A stretch of 64,000 nucleotides of DNA from Medicago truncatula (taxonomy: Eukaryota; Streptophyta; Magnoliopsida; Fabales; Fabaceae): the NCBI RefSeq assembly GCF_003473485.1, contig NC_053042.1, positions 41,382,762-41,446,761 of the forward strand, written 5' to 3'. The notes below the pieces were generated by a model. It was given only the letters and a program-made list of their open reading frames with translations, did not search any database and was not told where the DNA came from. Within the stretch, counting starts at the first letter, position 1, and each line of letters begins with the position of its first letter. Below are positions 34,600-47,127 of this stretch, one piece after another. Made by a program: the position numbers and the translations under genes.

Positions 34600-37500
34600 T
34601 CAAAAAAGTAATTTTTATGCTACTATGCAAAGGCGGGCCAAAATATGTCTTGGACCAGGCTTTTTTTTTACCCAAAATAGCAAAAATGTATGGGCTTCAC
34701 TTGAAAAGGATCCCTAGCTCTGTATGCTGTAGCCATTAGACAACAGTGAAATTATCATTCCATGTCTTGCTCATTTTTTTTTATCACGATTATGTTTGGA
34801 ATTACGATAGGTATGTCAGAAACTCAAATTACAACGATCCATCTTGATTTTTTTAAAGCTACACTTTGTAGATTTTGCAAAATCATGGTGGGTCCCCGTG
34901 ATTCTAGCATATCCACTATGATACCAAACATACGTTACATATTAGTAAATAATAATTTTGTCGAAATAACGATACTAATAATTTAATACTCAAGAGGTTC
35001 AAATAATCATATTTGGTCTGACTAGAGAGGGCAGTCTCACATTGAATTTATATTCAAGTCCCACATTGTCAAGATTCTTAGGTTGTGAGCTAGTTTTCAA
35101 GAGTGATACACAAACTCATTTAACAATATCATAACTGAGTTAAGGATAATAATATGAGAATTCGACCCAAAGCCTACACTAGATGCAAGGGTGAGTATTG
35201 AGGTTGTATTGAAATCTTACATTATCAATATTTGCGTCTTGTTTGACGTATATTTATGATTGGGGACCTTCATCCTTTGACTTAAAATTTGAAAGTGAAA
35301 TAGAAGTCTATTTAGCATCGAAGGGAACATGTGAAAAACAAAATAAAAATTGGGAAATGTTTACCAGTGTCCCCGGGTACTGGTTAAGGAAGCAAATATA
35401 ATAGCTTTTGTATTGGAAATTGTGTAATAAACTTTTCAAAAGTAAAAAAAAAAAAGATATTTTTAATTTTCCTTTTTTAAATTCTTTAACCAGTGTCCCG
35501 GGAGCACCGGTTTACAAGACCCATAAAAAATTTAGTTAAGGGTTGGCAATCTTTGTTTTGATATAACACGCCAAAATTTACAATTGATGTGGTATTTATT
35601 TGTCATGTCTTTTGGCATTATCGTTGCTGCTATTAAGCAGCCATGTCACTGTAGTGGTCATATTAAATATTATGCTTATTAGTATTATATTAGTATTATA
35701 TTATTGAGATTATGATGGTTGTTTTGTGGATAAGCAAGGGATGGATTGGCTAACAAGGCAAAGACTAGAGCGCCGTAGTGTTTGATTAACATATTGATGG
35801 TAGGTGGATCAATAATTAGATATTCGTATGTTTCATTGATTGATTTATAGACAAACACATCACCCTCCACCCCCCCTTCCTCTATAAAACTACTAGTATT
35901 AGTATATTAGGGATTAGCTTCATTACAAAGGAATTTATATTAGTGCGTAGAAACAAATGGATTATAATATCTAAAATAAGACTAAGTAAAACAGGTTAGT
36001 TACACCAAATCTCAAAATTAAATACCAGCCTTATTACAAGTGTTTCATAATTGGTCCAAACTAACATGTTAGTACTTTATCATGAACATTTTGTTTTTGA
36101 ATTGCAACATGTGATTATTATTCCTATGAACAAAATAATTGGTCGCTGCTTGAGAATTTTGGTGCCATGATCGTGTGATTTGGTTCACTTCATTTGAATT
36201 TTGACAACCGTGTTGCATCAAATTTGTGACGAGTCAGTTGTTGATTTGCTTGTTGATCAGGTCAACCATTCCATTGATACATACTATATGGTTAAATGAG
36301 AAATTTATTGACATGTTTATTTATTTATTGCAAGAAAACCATGTCGGGTGCATAGCAGCATCACTTCTAATGTTGTTTGTCTTAGTCGGTCATATGATTT
36401 AACTACTCATTTGTATTATTGTCAAGTGGTGTTGTAATTGTATCGAGTAAAAAATATTAACTGAATATACAATATTTAATATGAATGATTATAAGTAAAC
36501 TAGTTAAGATATTGTGCTCTTGCACATGGGACATTAATGTAGAATTGTGTATCGTGTTATTTGGGGAAAATACCTTTCATAGATATTGTTCTTGGTTGGC
36601 ATATTACTGGACCTTACCAACGATATGTCGTGATCAAGGTATGGATGTTTGTGTTATGTAAAATAAGTAACACTTTTTTGTCTGTAATAAGTAACATCTT
36701 TTTGTCTCCTCCTTGTATGCTAGGGAAGTGGTAACTCTCTCTGGTGGTTTTCCGCGGTTGTCCTCGGCTACGTGGTTTATCCCTTGCTCCGGAGGAGTTA
36801 TGGGTAGGTCAATACTTCCGCTAATCTTCTTGTGTTGCAAGGTTCGTGAAGAGCAAAAGGAAGATGGCGGATTGTGCTCACATGGGACGAGTACTTAATG
36901 TATGATTGTATGATTCAAATTGGAATAAAATTAGGTGTAAGTATTTTTAGCCCAATCCAAGATGTAGCAAACAATTGTGATGGTGCACAACCCCAAATAT
37001 TCGTGAAATATCACGAAGCCGTGTTTAAAGTTAAAAAAAAAAAAAAAATGTCAATTTAGTTTTAAATTTGGCGGTAATCACCCATACCATGATGCTATAA
37101 GCGATCAATCATACTTAATTGGGATGACTTCATGATAATTCTACTGCGATATTTAGCATTTTTCATTTTAGAGATATTTAATAGACTAAATTGAAAGTTT
37201 ATCAATTATACTTTTGATTAGAAGCCGTTTTCAGCTCAACTTCCAATCAAATAATATACTAATATGGTCAGAAAGGAAGAGGTGGAATGCAAATTGGCTT
37301 CTATGGATCAAATTATTGGTGTATTAGAGAAGTCAAATTGATTGACCATTAACCAAAGGAAGATGAGCTATACATAAAAGTATACATCATATACTAAGTA
37401 AAAGACGTACACACCTTTCACATGGATTAATAACAAGATTAATTTTCAAATTGCAAATCCTGGAACCCACACAGAAAAACAAAATATTCTGAGCAAATCT

Positions 37501-38200
37501 ATGAGAAAGGTAAAAATCTCCTCCTTGTTTTGACCAAGTAAAAGATCAAATTCTGACCAAGATAACTTTAAAAATGTTAAAGCCATGTACAGCAATCTAG
37601 GGCTAAAAAAACAAAACAATCATTAAAATACTAGCAAAACCATGTGTTCCTTGTTGGGACATAACACAATTAATTAACTGCTCTTATCCGGTGAAAATTC
37701 CCATATTGAAGTATTCAGTCTCACATGGTATTGAAGTATTCATATAGTATAATATGTAATTAAATAGATATTTTATGCAAAGTGATTTCGCACTGGACCA
37801 ATTTCCATTGTTGTTTAATATATTAAGTTGGCTCTTGGAGAGTGGAGAGTGTATAAACAGCAAAGCATGTCTCTTTCAAGGAGGCAAAGTTTTTTGGCTT
37901 GTCATTACCATACTAGGCTAATAAGATTTTTCACAGATTTTTGTTTCTAATTTTCAATTCTCTCCACAACTTTATTTATTCGATCATGTAATTTTATTAT
38001 GAGCACATGCTCTTCTCTAAAATTGGAGAGAGTGCATTTGCAGCAGACCAATAATGCACATAATAATATTCTCCATTCACATATAGAAATGAAAGTAGGC
38101 AATGTGGATGAAACCTGGCCACATTTTCTGAGAGAAAATTTGAATCTATAAAGTTTTATATACATTAAGAAAAAATCTGATAATAAATGAGGGCCAGGTG
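34600..38200. other. Intergenic DNA
   Basis: No gene is supported. An inverted-repeat element of unclear class lies at about 35355-35515 (ACCAGTGTCCCCGGGTACTGGTTAA against TTAACCAGTGTCCCGGGAGCACCGG). A patch at about 36713-36900 is clearly richer in G+C than its flanks and has an open frame on the plus strand, but I recognise no domain. Elsewhere only AT-rich sequence is seen. Confidence 0.5.
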
Positions 38201-38211
38201 ATAGAAAAGTG

Positions 38212-38391
38212 ATGAAAACTACCACATGCATAGCCTTCTTTTTTTTTCTTTTTTCTATTTTGGCTTCCATTTTGGTGCATCACCCTCTAATCATTGCCAG
38301 GAATAAAAACAAACGAGTTTGGTCCCATTTCAGGAACCAATCAACAGAAGCCAACAACTTTTGTCTGTCCAATTGGCCCTTTTTCAATTAA
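38212..38391 (+). CDS. Candidate small secreted peptide (uncertain)
   Basis: From the second ATG, the frame gives 59 residues starting with MKTTTCIAFFFFLFSILASI, which has the form of a signal peptide (basic start, hydrophobic core). The rest is basic and polar and ends in CLSNWPFFN. No known plant peptide-hormone motif was recognised. The hydrophobic core partly comes from a poly-T tract, so it could be chance. A TATAAA lies about 360 bp upstream at 37850. Confidence 0.22.
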   Translation: MKTTTCIAFFFFLFSILASILVHHPLIIARNKNKRVWSHFRNQSTEANNFCLSNWPFFN

Positions 38392-38399
38392 AAGAATAA

Positions 38400-41300
38400 A
38401 GTCTTTATTTTTGGCTTTTCAAGATTATGTAATGTATGTAACATTTGTCTTTATTTTTGGTTTATTTACATATTTCATTTCACAAACTCAATGTCCTATG
38501 GATGGAGCAAGGTGATTTTTTTTGTTACACAAATTGTATATATTTTTTCTTCCAAAAAATTGTACGAAGGTATATCCAATTTTGGTAGGTAAAGGTAAGA
38601 AACATAGTGAAATTTAACATTATTATGATGATGATAAATAATACGGACGGATTATATGGCTTTTATCACATGCCACCCATTTTGTGCTATGATGTATTCA
38701 TTTGGACTGTCATTCATGCATGCCCTGCCAAAAAGAGAGAGAACAAAAGAAATATACTTTATTACTCAGCGTGACCTGCTGCTGTTCATGAATACTCTGA
38801 TCATCATTCTTGGCCGTTGGATTTGAGAGAGCAATGCTCAGGCACCGTTAGATTAATTGAAAAACTTTGTTGATTTTTTTTACAGAAGGTTAAAAATTGT
38901 ACAATTCAATGTAATTGAGACACATTGAAAATGTTATTTTTGCTTTGCAAGTACGAGTTACAAGAGGCCGAAATACCTACAAGGCTACAAGGTGATGTGG
39001 TGTATAAGATACCAACCACCACATAGGTAAATTAACACTAGTAGATAGTAATAGACAATAGTATTCCATGTGTCCCTATATATATGTCCTTCATATTAAT
39101 AATCTCATGAATTAAAAGTTGGTAGTATTAAATGTTTTAGTAATGGCTATTGTTTTTTATTACAAATTTACTTTTTAAAAAAGATAATTAACCAATGTTT
39201 ACACTATATTTTTTTTTTTGAAGGACTATAATATTTATTGTCGATTACATAAAATTTAGTTAAAATATATTAGTAAATAAATAAGTAATGGATTTGAAAA
39301 ACAAAAGATGATCTTATATAAGGTCAAAATAATTTCTCAAAAGAGTTTTATATCTATGGCGGAGGAAGTTATAGCTATTATATAGCAAATTAATGGAAAT
39401 TGGACAAAAATTACATCAGTGTCTACTCATTTTTCCTGTCTATGAAATTTACTCAATTTAGAGGTGTGAAATCGACAATAACCCTTCAAAATAAATATAA
39501 GCAAAAATAATTTCTATTCTTTCTCATATTTAACTTAGCTTTTATATTTTCAATGACTAAATTTATAAGTCATTGTGGAGAGTAATATAGATGATAGACT
39601 TAATTTTTTTTTTATTAAAATTGCATAGATTAAATCTAATTCACTACATTTTTTTAATATGTTTAATTGACCTTGACCATATTTGCTTATAATTTTAATT
39701 TATTCAACATGGATTACTTAATTTTTCCCCTCACCTTTACTTTTGGGTTCTATATATCTTTGCAAGTAAGTTAAGATGCATGTGGATCTTATCCGTATTA
39801 GTACAAAATAATAGTGTTTAGTTGGATAGGCATGTTTTGATAAAGTGAACTCTATTGTTCAAAAAATGAGAAATAGTGTGTGCCTCCCGTGACTAAAAAA
39901 ATAAAAATAAACATAATTAAGAGTTTTGTTTAACTTGATCGCAGGAGAAAGAATATTCTCCTTTTGTTTAATTTTTAAATTATATGTAAACTATGCTTAT
40001 AAGAAAAACATTTTAAGCAAAAAAATATGTATATCAATCTAAAAATTTTTGACCAAATTAATCGCCAAAATTTAGAATTAGAGCCTAGAAATTATCAGGG
40101 GCTGACATAGAAAAAAATATTACAATTAACGAATTAGTTAGGACTGCACGAAAATACAATAAATTACTTAGAGCATATATCTTGTTTAAACAAATAAACC
40201 TAAACTTTCCTCTTGAGAATAGACCTTTGAAGTCTCTATCATTCTATATTTTAATTATGTCATGTTAAAAGAGCATTATCGTTTGTTAATCTTTCATTTC
40301 AATTTAATAGTCAAACTCTCATACCTTGAACCACTAATTATACCTAAACTCAAAGGCAACTTCCTTCCAACCCACCTCATCACGTTTTACTTTTTCATCT
40401 TTTTCTAGGATGGTAAGACAATTTAACCACAACATGTGTAATTTTGAAAATATGTTCAAAGTAAAATGAAATTGTTGATTCACTTTGACCTTGTATGAAA
40501 CAATGTTTCACCTAGTCATTACCAAACAAAATTTATAAAACTTCCATTTGTGATTAAAACAAAACAATTAAACCAACAAAATATTTAGTTAAATCTAAGA
40601 TATCAATATATTTCAATCCTGAATATTTAGTTAAATCTAGGATATGTTTTGTTTAAGTAGAAAATATTAATATATCAGTTATTTTATCTTTCCCTAGATA
40701 AAATATGAACCCTAGTCCGTTTAAAACACTCAACTCTTGATGATCTTGTAAGAAAAATCACACATGCAGTTACATTTAAATCTACTTGAATCTTAAGCCT
40801 ATAATCTAGTTCATAATTTGAAGGTGTCCAACCACACATATATACATCTATGGACTCAATTTTTTTTTATTTTTTTATGAAAGATGTTAGTACTTAATTG
40901 TTAGATTAGTTTTTCTCATTTTCTCTGAGTTTGAACTAAAGTTCTTCAACTCTTTATCCATTAACTCAAATCAGTTAAGTTATCCAACCCCTACTCGAAA
41001 ATATTGACGATGTGAAACTTGAATACAACTATCACATATACTCTCACATCTAATGTGGCGCTTGTGTCCAATTCTCATATTAACATCTTTAATCCGTCTC
41101 TAATATCATGTTATACGAATTTTAATACTAACCCTAAAAATTAGCTTATAAGATAAGTATACTCAAGTACTCAACCATATATATACATCAAACAACTCGA
41201 AAATTTGGACAATGTGAAACTTGAATTACAACTTCATAAAATTAAAGATATATTGTGACATATCAAAAATTGCTCAAGGAGATTGAGTCATGTAATTATT

Positions 41301-41400
41301 CTTAAAATTTAAATTTTGAAATTAATTTAAAATTTAAAAAAAAAAAAAAAAAAAAATTGGAAAATAGAAAGGGAAAAAAGGCAAATGAAATAAATGTGAG
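38400..41400. other. Intergenic DNA
   Basis: No gene is supported. A degenerate Stowaway-like element lies at about 39062-39371 (CCATGTGTCCCTATATATATG at one end, TTTTATATCTATGGCGGAGGA at the other). The rest is AT-rich; an A-run lies at 41337-41357. Confidence 0.5.
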
Positions 41401-41429
41401 CAAGGTGGTTCCCCGTGACTCCAAACTGC

Positions 41430-41437
41430 TTATATAC
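41430..41437 (+). promoter_or_regulatory. TATA box of the bHLH gene
   Basis: TTATATAC lies about 130 bp upstream of the ATG and is followed by a C/T-rich leader (41439-41550), the usual layout of a plant promoter and 5' UTR. Confidence 0.6.
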
Positions 41438-41558
41438 ACTCTCTTCTCTTTCTTTCTCCTCATTTCGTACCATACACCAATTCATCCTCTTCTTCACCAA
41501 TTCTTCATTCAATCTCTTCAATAAATTCATTCCTCTATTCAATCTTCAACCATTTCAA

Positions 41559-42134
41559 ATGGATTCATTCGAACCAAACTCAGATTCAACTCATTCAAAC
41601 ACATCACAAGAATCCAATCACAAAAAACGCCGCAAAATCGATAACCTCACCACCGATCAAAACTCAATCAATCTCATGCCATGGAGATCCCAATCAGACC
41701 AAAACACCTACTCCAAAAAACTCATCCAAGCACTCCTCCGTATAAATTCCCCGGAAACAACCAAACCTGCCGCCGGTCAAGTCCGCCAAACCGCCGATCG
41801 AGTCCTCGCCGCAACCGCCAAAGGAAGAACACGCTGGAGCCGCGCGATTCTCGGAAAATGGAAGAAACTCCGAAGACATCACAAAAAAGTCAAGAAAGCT
41901 TCCACCAACGGATTGAAGAGAGAGAGGATTCAACGATTACCGGCTGTGCAGAAGAAAACACGCGTTCTCGGTCAGTTAGTTCCCGGTTGCCGGAAAGTTC
42001 CGTTACCGAATCTTCTAGAAGAAGCTACTGATTATATTTCTGCTTTGGAGATGCAAGTGCGTGCTATGACAGCTCTTGCTGAGCTTCTCGCCGGTGGAAC
42101 ACCAGCGGGAATCGCCGGTCAGGTGTTGAGTTGA
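41559..42134 (+). CDS. Atypical bHLH protein of the AIF (bHLH147-150) group
   Basis: A single exon encodes 191 aa. HKKRRK (21-26) looks like a nuclear signal. TAKGRTRWSRAIL (86-98) and LGQLVPGCRKVPLPNLLEEA (137-156), followed by TDYISALEMQVRAMTALAEL, match the conserved blocks of the Arabidopsis AIF1-AIF4 proteins. The basic region lacks the Glu needed to contact the E-box, so the family is regarded as non-DNA-binding and acts by dimerising with other HLH proteins; the Arabidopsis members dampen brassinosteroid-driven growth. The helix-loop-helix spans about 128-172. The frame is open upstream to 41415, but that part lies across the TATA box and leader, so the ATG at 41559 was chosen. The gene is clearly richer in G+C than its flanks. 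Confidence 0.9.
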   Translation: MDSFEPNSDSTHSNTSQESNHKKRRKIDNLTTDQNSINLMPWRSQSDQNTYSKKLIQALLRINSPETTKPAAGQVRQTADRVLAATAKGRTRWSRAILGKWKKLRRHHKKVKKASTNGLKRERIQRLPAVQKKTRVLGQLVPGCRKVPLPNLLEEATDYISALEMQVRAMTALAELLAGGTPAGIAGQVLS

Positions 42135-43780
42135 CCTGTGCGCATTGTTTACTGCCTAGGCTATATTGCGCCAGGTGTTACTTGATTTTTTTTTTCTTTT
42201 TATATTGTTTTTTTTTTTTATTATTATTGGTTTTTTTTTTCTTTTTCAGATTCATGTATCTTATTATCGTGTACACTGTACATGCCATTCGCTTAATCCT
42301 TCCTTTATGTTCCACTATCCTAACCCTTTTTTTTTTTTTTTATATATATTTAATTTAATTCAATATGAATATGCTACCTATTTTGATTATTTTGTTAACT
42401 ACTTTTTGGAAGAAAAAACAAACTTTGTGATTTTTTCTTGATATTTTCAAAATTTGAGAAATTCTCCAAAAAAAAAATTGAGAAATCAATAAATTACATT
42501 CTAAGAACTTTATCTTTTCTTGTCAAAAAAAAAAAGAACTTTATCTTTTTTTTGCCAGAATAATAATAACAATCATAATGTAGAATTGTTCAAAAAAGAC
42601 AATCATAATGTATAAATATTTAATTTTTTTCACTTGATCTTTTGATTCTCGTTAGAAAATACCTAATAAGTTAGAAATCAACCTATAAATTCATAAAATC
42701 AGATTAATAGTTAGTTTTGGCCAATAATCAAATAGGATACTCTCATTTAATTAGGCTTAAAATTGAACTTGCAATTTCTCTACACATTTGTATGATCGTA
42801 TTCCACAAAAGTTGCAAATTGAAATAGTTTCAAGGCATAAGAAGGCATTTTAAGTAGTTAAAGTTCCTTAAAAAAAATGTAGTTTAGCTTCTTTGTTTGG
42901 TTGGTGCTTTCTTTGTGGCACCTTGATTCTGTAAATATTTGTTGATGTTTCCCCTTGCACACCTTGTGTGGGATGTAACTCAGCTATATTTTTTTAAAGT
43001 CTAAAAGGTATTCTTTTAAACGTAAATTCTAAGATAAATTTTTTGTATTTAGTCTTTTTAACATGTGTGCTAAGTATTTAAGATATGTTCATGCAATATA
43101 ATTCAACTAACAAAACCAATATTGTTAGGTTGTACGTTTTTGTCCGGTTTAAATTTAAGACTCGTATTTGTGTGTTTACGTGGTTAATGACTCCATCCAT
43201 AAAACCAACAAAAAACTAACATATGAATAAATTTTCGTGGAATGTAACTATTTATCGGAAAAAATAGTCATGGTATGTTTTAGCTTATATGGGTCTATTT
43301 GTGCCGACTAATTTTTTAGTTTGCGAAAAATATCTTACATAAATAAATAAGTTTTTATGTTAATTTATAAGTTTTTTACTAACGATAATTATATCTTCAA
43401 TACTTATGTTCACATGCTTATCAATAATATTTAAAAGCTTATTTATTTGTATAAATTATTTTACATAAGTTAAAAAATAAGTCAATTCAAACGAGCATGA
43501 TAACTTATATCTACAACCTCGTATTGAGCTTAGAATAACTTATACCTACAATCTCGTATTGAGCTTAGATTTTTTTGTAGAAGAGCTTATATTTGACAAG
43601 TTTTGTCACATAACTAGTGGTGAAAAGTTATACTTTTGTCCGAAAATATTAATCTATGCGAAAAAGAAATTATCTTTTATTTGTACTTTTAAATAATTTT
43701 GATGGTTTTTGTTGAAAAAAAAAAAGGTCATTTTGTTGTTGGGAGAACTCCCATAAATTATCATTGATGAAAATAAAATT
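42135..43780. other. 3' flank of the bHLH gene and intergenic DNA
   Basis: T-rich sequence directly downstream is probably the 3' UTR. No gene is supported. A 35-bp unit is repeated twice at 43502-43570 (AACTTATATCTACAACCTCG and a near copy). Confidence 0.5.
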
Positions 43781-43782
43781 AA

Positions 43783-45339
43783 GGCTTAAATGCATTTCTA
43801 ATCCCTTTATTTTACCTTTGTTTAAATTTTGCGCCCCTTCATTTCTAAAAACCGGCTTTTTATCCTATTATACATTTCTTTGGTTTCTATAACCTCCCAA
43901 CTATTCAAGTGATGTGTCACTCTTATTAGCAAGGTGACATTGATGTGGCATAGTTGTGTTGCCTTTCTAATTTTCCATGACAATTATAGTGATTATTTTA
44001 TATAACTAATAAAAACTAATTGATTGCTTATTAAAACAGAAATGAACTAAAATATAAAAATGAATTGAATTAGATCGAGGAACCCTAATTAATAAGTTTT
44101 TATAAAGTATAGAAATATAAAAAATATTAATAAGAAACAAATTGTATATCCAATTTTCATCACCATCATCATCCTCCTCTTTCATCTTCATAAATCTTCA
44201 CTGTCATCATTCTCATTCCTTCTTCTCATCGTAGAACTTCATAAACGAACACATAACTTTAAATTTATACAGAAAAAAATGCTTAAAATTTAAAATACAT
44301 CGTCGATAAAATAAAAATCAAGAATATCAAGCCTCAGTCTAGAACTTCAAACTCATCATTTTTGACCCTCAAAAACTCCAAAACACACTTCGTTATAAAT
44401 CCAATCCTTGACTCTGGCTCCCGCCTAAACTCTTCATCTTCCTCATTTGTTGGATTGAGTCAGGAAGAAACACAACGTCATCATGTACAAACTGAATCAT
44501 CACAACCACCGCTACCTCCTCTTTACCTTTTTTTTTTTTCTAACGAAATATACACCTTCGTCAAATTAGAAGTGAAACGCACAGTTTTTCGGGTTCACAA
44601 AAATTGTAGGAGAAGATTATTGTAGTGGGAACGTGTTTTTGGGTTTACGAAAACGAATAAGAATGTGATTATTGTGAGATTATAAACGATTATGATGATA
44701 ATGCAAATATGTAAGTTTTTGAGTCATCAATTTGAAAAAAAATAATCACATTTTATGGTTTAGGGATTTTTAATTTGGGGGAAACATGAAATTTAAAGAA
44801 TTTGAGAGATGTAGTGTTTTGAGCGTTTGGATCTAAAATGAGCTTTGTTATTTAATAACAAGGTTGCAAATGAAAGCAAGATTAGGGTTGCTCGACAAGA
44901 TTCACGAATGTAAATGAATGGTGGAAAACTAAGGATTAGCGAGGTCAAAATTGGAATCGTGAGGATGGAGGAAGAAGGAATGTGCTTAATCTGATTTGGG
45001 GGAAAATGAGATTAGGGCTTCCTTAAGAAGATTCATTTCCTTAAGCATATTTTAATTTTTTTTCTTTTATTAAAAAATAATCAATTACTTTTTATTAGTT
45101 GTATAAAATAATTTCTATTAATGACATGTAATGATTTAAATGACATGAAAAATAAAAAAGGCAATACAACTATGTCACGTCGGTGCCACTTAACTAATGA
45201 GAGGGATACATCACCAAAACAGACAGGAGGACTAAAAAATCCATTAAATATATAATAGAGGGACTAAAAAGTTGGTTTTAAAACTAGGGGGCTAAAACTT
45301 CTCAAAGTAAAATAGGAGGATCAAAACTACATTTAAGTT
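43783..45339. mobile_element. Large non-autonomous MULE-type element, 1557 bp
   Basis: The left end is GGCTTAAATGCATTTCTAATCCC and the reversed right end is AACTTAAATGTAGTTTTGATCC. Inverted similarity runs about 280 bp inward (left 43783-44050, right 45050-45339), with shared phrases such as GGCATAGTTGTGTTGCC against GGCAATACAACTATGTC. A 9-bp duplication TAAAATTAA / TAAAATAAA flanks it (43774-43782 and 45340-45348). The roughly 1-kb interior is not repeat-like and carries an 87-codon frame (44362-44625, +) with a Ser-rich stretch and QPPLPPLYL; this could be a captured host fragment, but I do not recognise it. Confidence 0.75.
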
Positions 45340-45646
45340 TAAAATAAATTTCGACAGTTCTACTCATAGGATCATCTTGATTTGCTAAAAAATGAGTTCA
45401 AGGCAAAACAATTTAAAATAATTAAACTTGTATAATATGAAATTTAATAGAATAATCTTCATGATACACACAAATATAGAAGGGAAAATAATCATTTTAC
45501 AATATGGAGATCAAAATTACGATTTTATTTTATGTTAACCCTTCAAACCTTCAATTTTTAAAAATTGAAATCTTTGTATCTTGGAGTTCGACCATGAGAT
45601 AAGTATAATCTGACCGACCACAAACAATTCCATCAAGAAATTGAAC

Positions 45647-45649
<3 letters not shown>

Positions 45650-45703
<54 letters not shown>
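45650..45703. repeat. (TA)n microsatellite
   Basis: About 27 uninterrupted TA units. Confidence 0.95.
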
Positions 45704-45705
<2 letters not shown>

Positions 45706-46177
45706 GTATCTTTCATTTTTTACAATGAAGTATATGAGTATTATCTTCACTAACAACTTAAAATTTGTGAATCTTGCGCTAACGGAAAACTTTCCACTAT
45801 CTTTGATCAACGGGACCTAGTTTGACTAGATTGTCTATGCAAAGTTGGACTTTAGGTCGTAATTCAGAAACAGTCAAAATTTGCAATTGCAAAGAAATAG
45901 TCAAAGAAGGTGAAGTACTTATCGTTTGGTGTTTGTAATAATACTTGACCCATAACGGCCTCCTCACTTACCATATACATATAAATATTATGATTATCCC
46001 ACCCATTCCCACTGTCATTTGCCTCTCCATTTTTGGTTAAAAGTATCGTTGTCGTTAACAGCACATTTGCTTAAACAAGAAAATGTGCAGATAGATCAAA
46101 ATGATAAAACATCATTCCATAATTACTAATTTAAAGTATAATCCGTTGTTGGCATCCACTTACAAAACCATTTATGC

Positions 46178-46490
46178 TTGAACACGAAGTTTTCTTCCCA
46201 ATGAACATGTGTGAGGTATAATTCAAAAGGAATAGAAATATATGACCATGGACGGAACTTGCCCGTGAATATAATTCTTAATTTAGTTTAAAGATTAAAT
46301 GCAATTATAATATATTTCCTCCGTCCCAAAATGTAAATAAAAATTTAGTTTAAAGGTTAAATGCAATTATAATATATGGAATTATAAATGCAATTATAAT
46401 TCCCAATGAACACGAAGTTTTCTTCCCAATGACCATGGACGGAACTTTTGTTAATCAATTTGTGTTTATATTTTAGGACAGAAAAAGTAT
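46178..46490. repeat. Shuffled local duplications with Stowaway-like ends
   Basis: CACGAAGTTTTCTTCCCAATGA occurs at about 46184 and 46410, ATGACCATGGACGGAACTT at about 46241 and 46431, and TTAAATGCAATTATAATATAT at about 46293 and 46356. The block is bounded by CCTCCGTCCCAAAATGTAAA (46319) and TATTTTAGGACAGAAAAAGTA (to 46490), which look like MITE ends. Confidence 0.6.
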
Positions 46491-47127
46491 ATCGTTGTTG
46501 TGCACTTTTAGTTCTCCATTTTTTGAACTATTTTTATTCCATATATTTTTCTCGTCTTTGGTTTAGCAGTCCCTCCAATTTTCCCACAAATGTACAATAA
46601 TGTGACATTATTTATTGACACAACATCAAATTGTCATAACCAGCATTACTTTTCTTTGAAATTAAAAATTAAAAACACAAAATCAAGTTTCTTGAATGAG
46701 GTCGAATGAATAAACCCTAATCACATTCTTAATCAAGCTCAAGTACAACATAATTTATGTGTTTCAATAATAAAGTTACATCGATGTAAACTTGGAGACA
46801 GACTACTAAATTATAAGTGGAGAAAACAAAATGGATCAAAACAGATAAAAAAAAAAGTTAGAGACATAAATCGTATAATTACAATACTTTAGAACCAAAA
46901 GGACGTTGAAGATTTGTTCTGAAGTCATGCTTAGAATATACAAAGAATGTAATGAAGTGTATTTATTATTTTTTATATTTCTCATAATTACTTTATAATT
47001 ACCCATCTATCAAATTCTCTATTGTTTGTCAAATTGATAATTACTTCAAAATGGAATTACTTTGTCCAATATAAATTGAAATAAGAAAAAAAGGCAAGAA
47101 AATGCCCATGTATTCAAAAGAAAGTGA

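Noticed and set aside
37947..38270. 107-codon minus-strand frame opposite the candidate secreted peptide
   Set aside because: No domain, Lys/Phe bias from AT-rich sequence, no promoter context.
41681..42031. 116-codon plus-strand frame and 79-codon minus-strand frame in the bHLH gene
   Set aside because: Both are shadows of the bHLH reading frame, which has clear family motifs.
42131..42441. Phenylalanine/leucine-rich frames after the bHLH gene
   Set aside because: They come from T-rich 3' flanking sequence.
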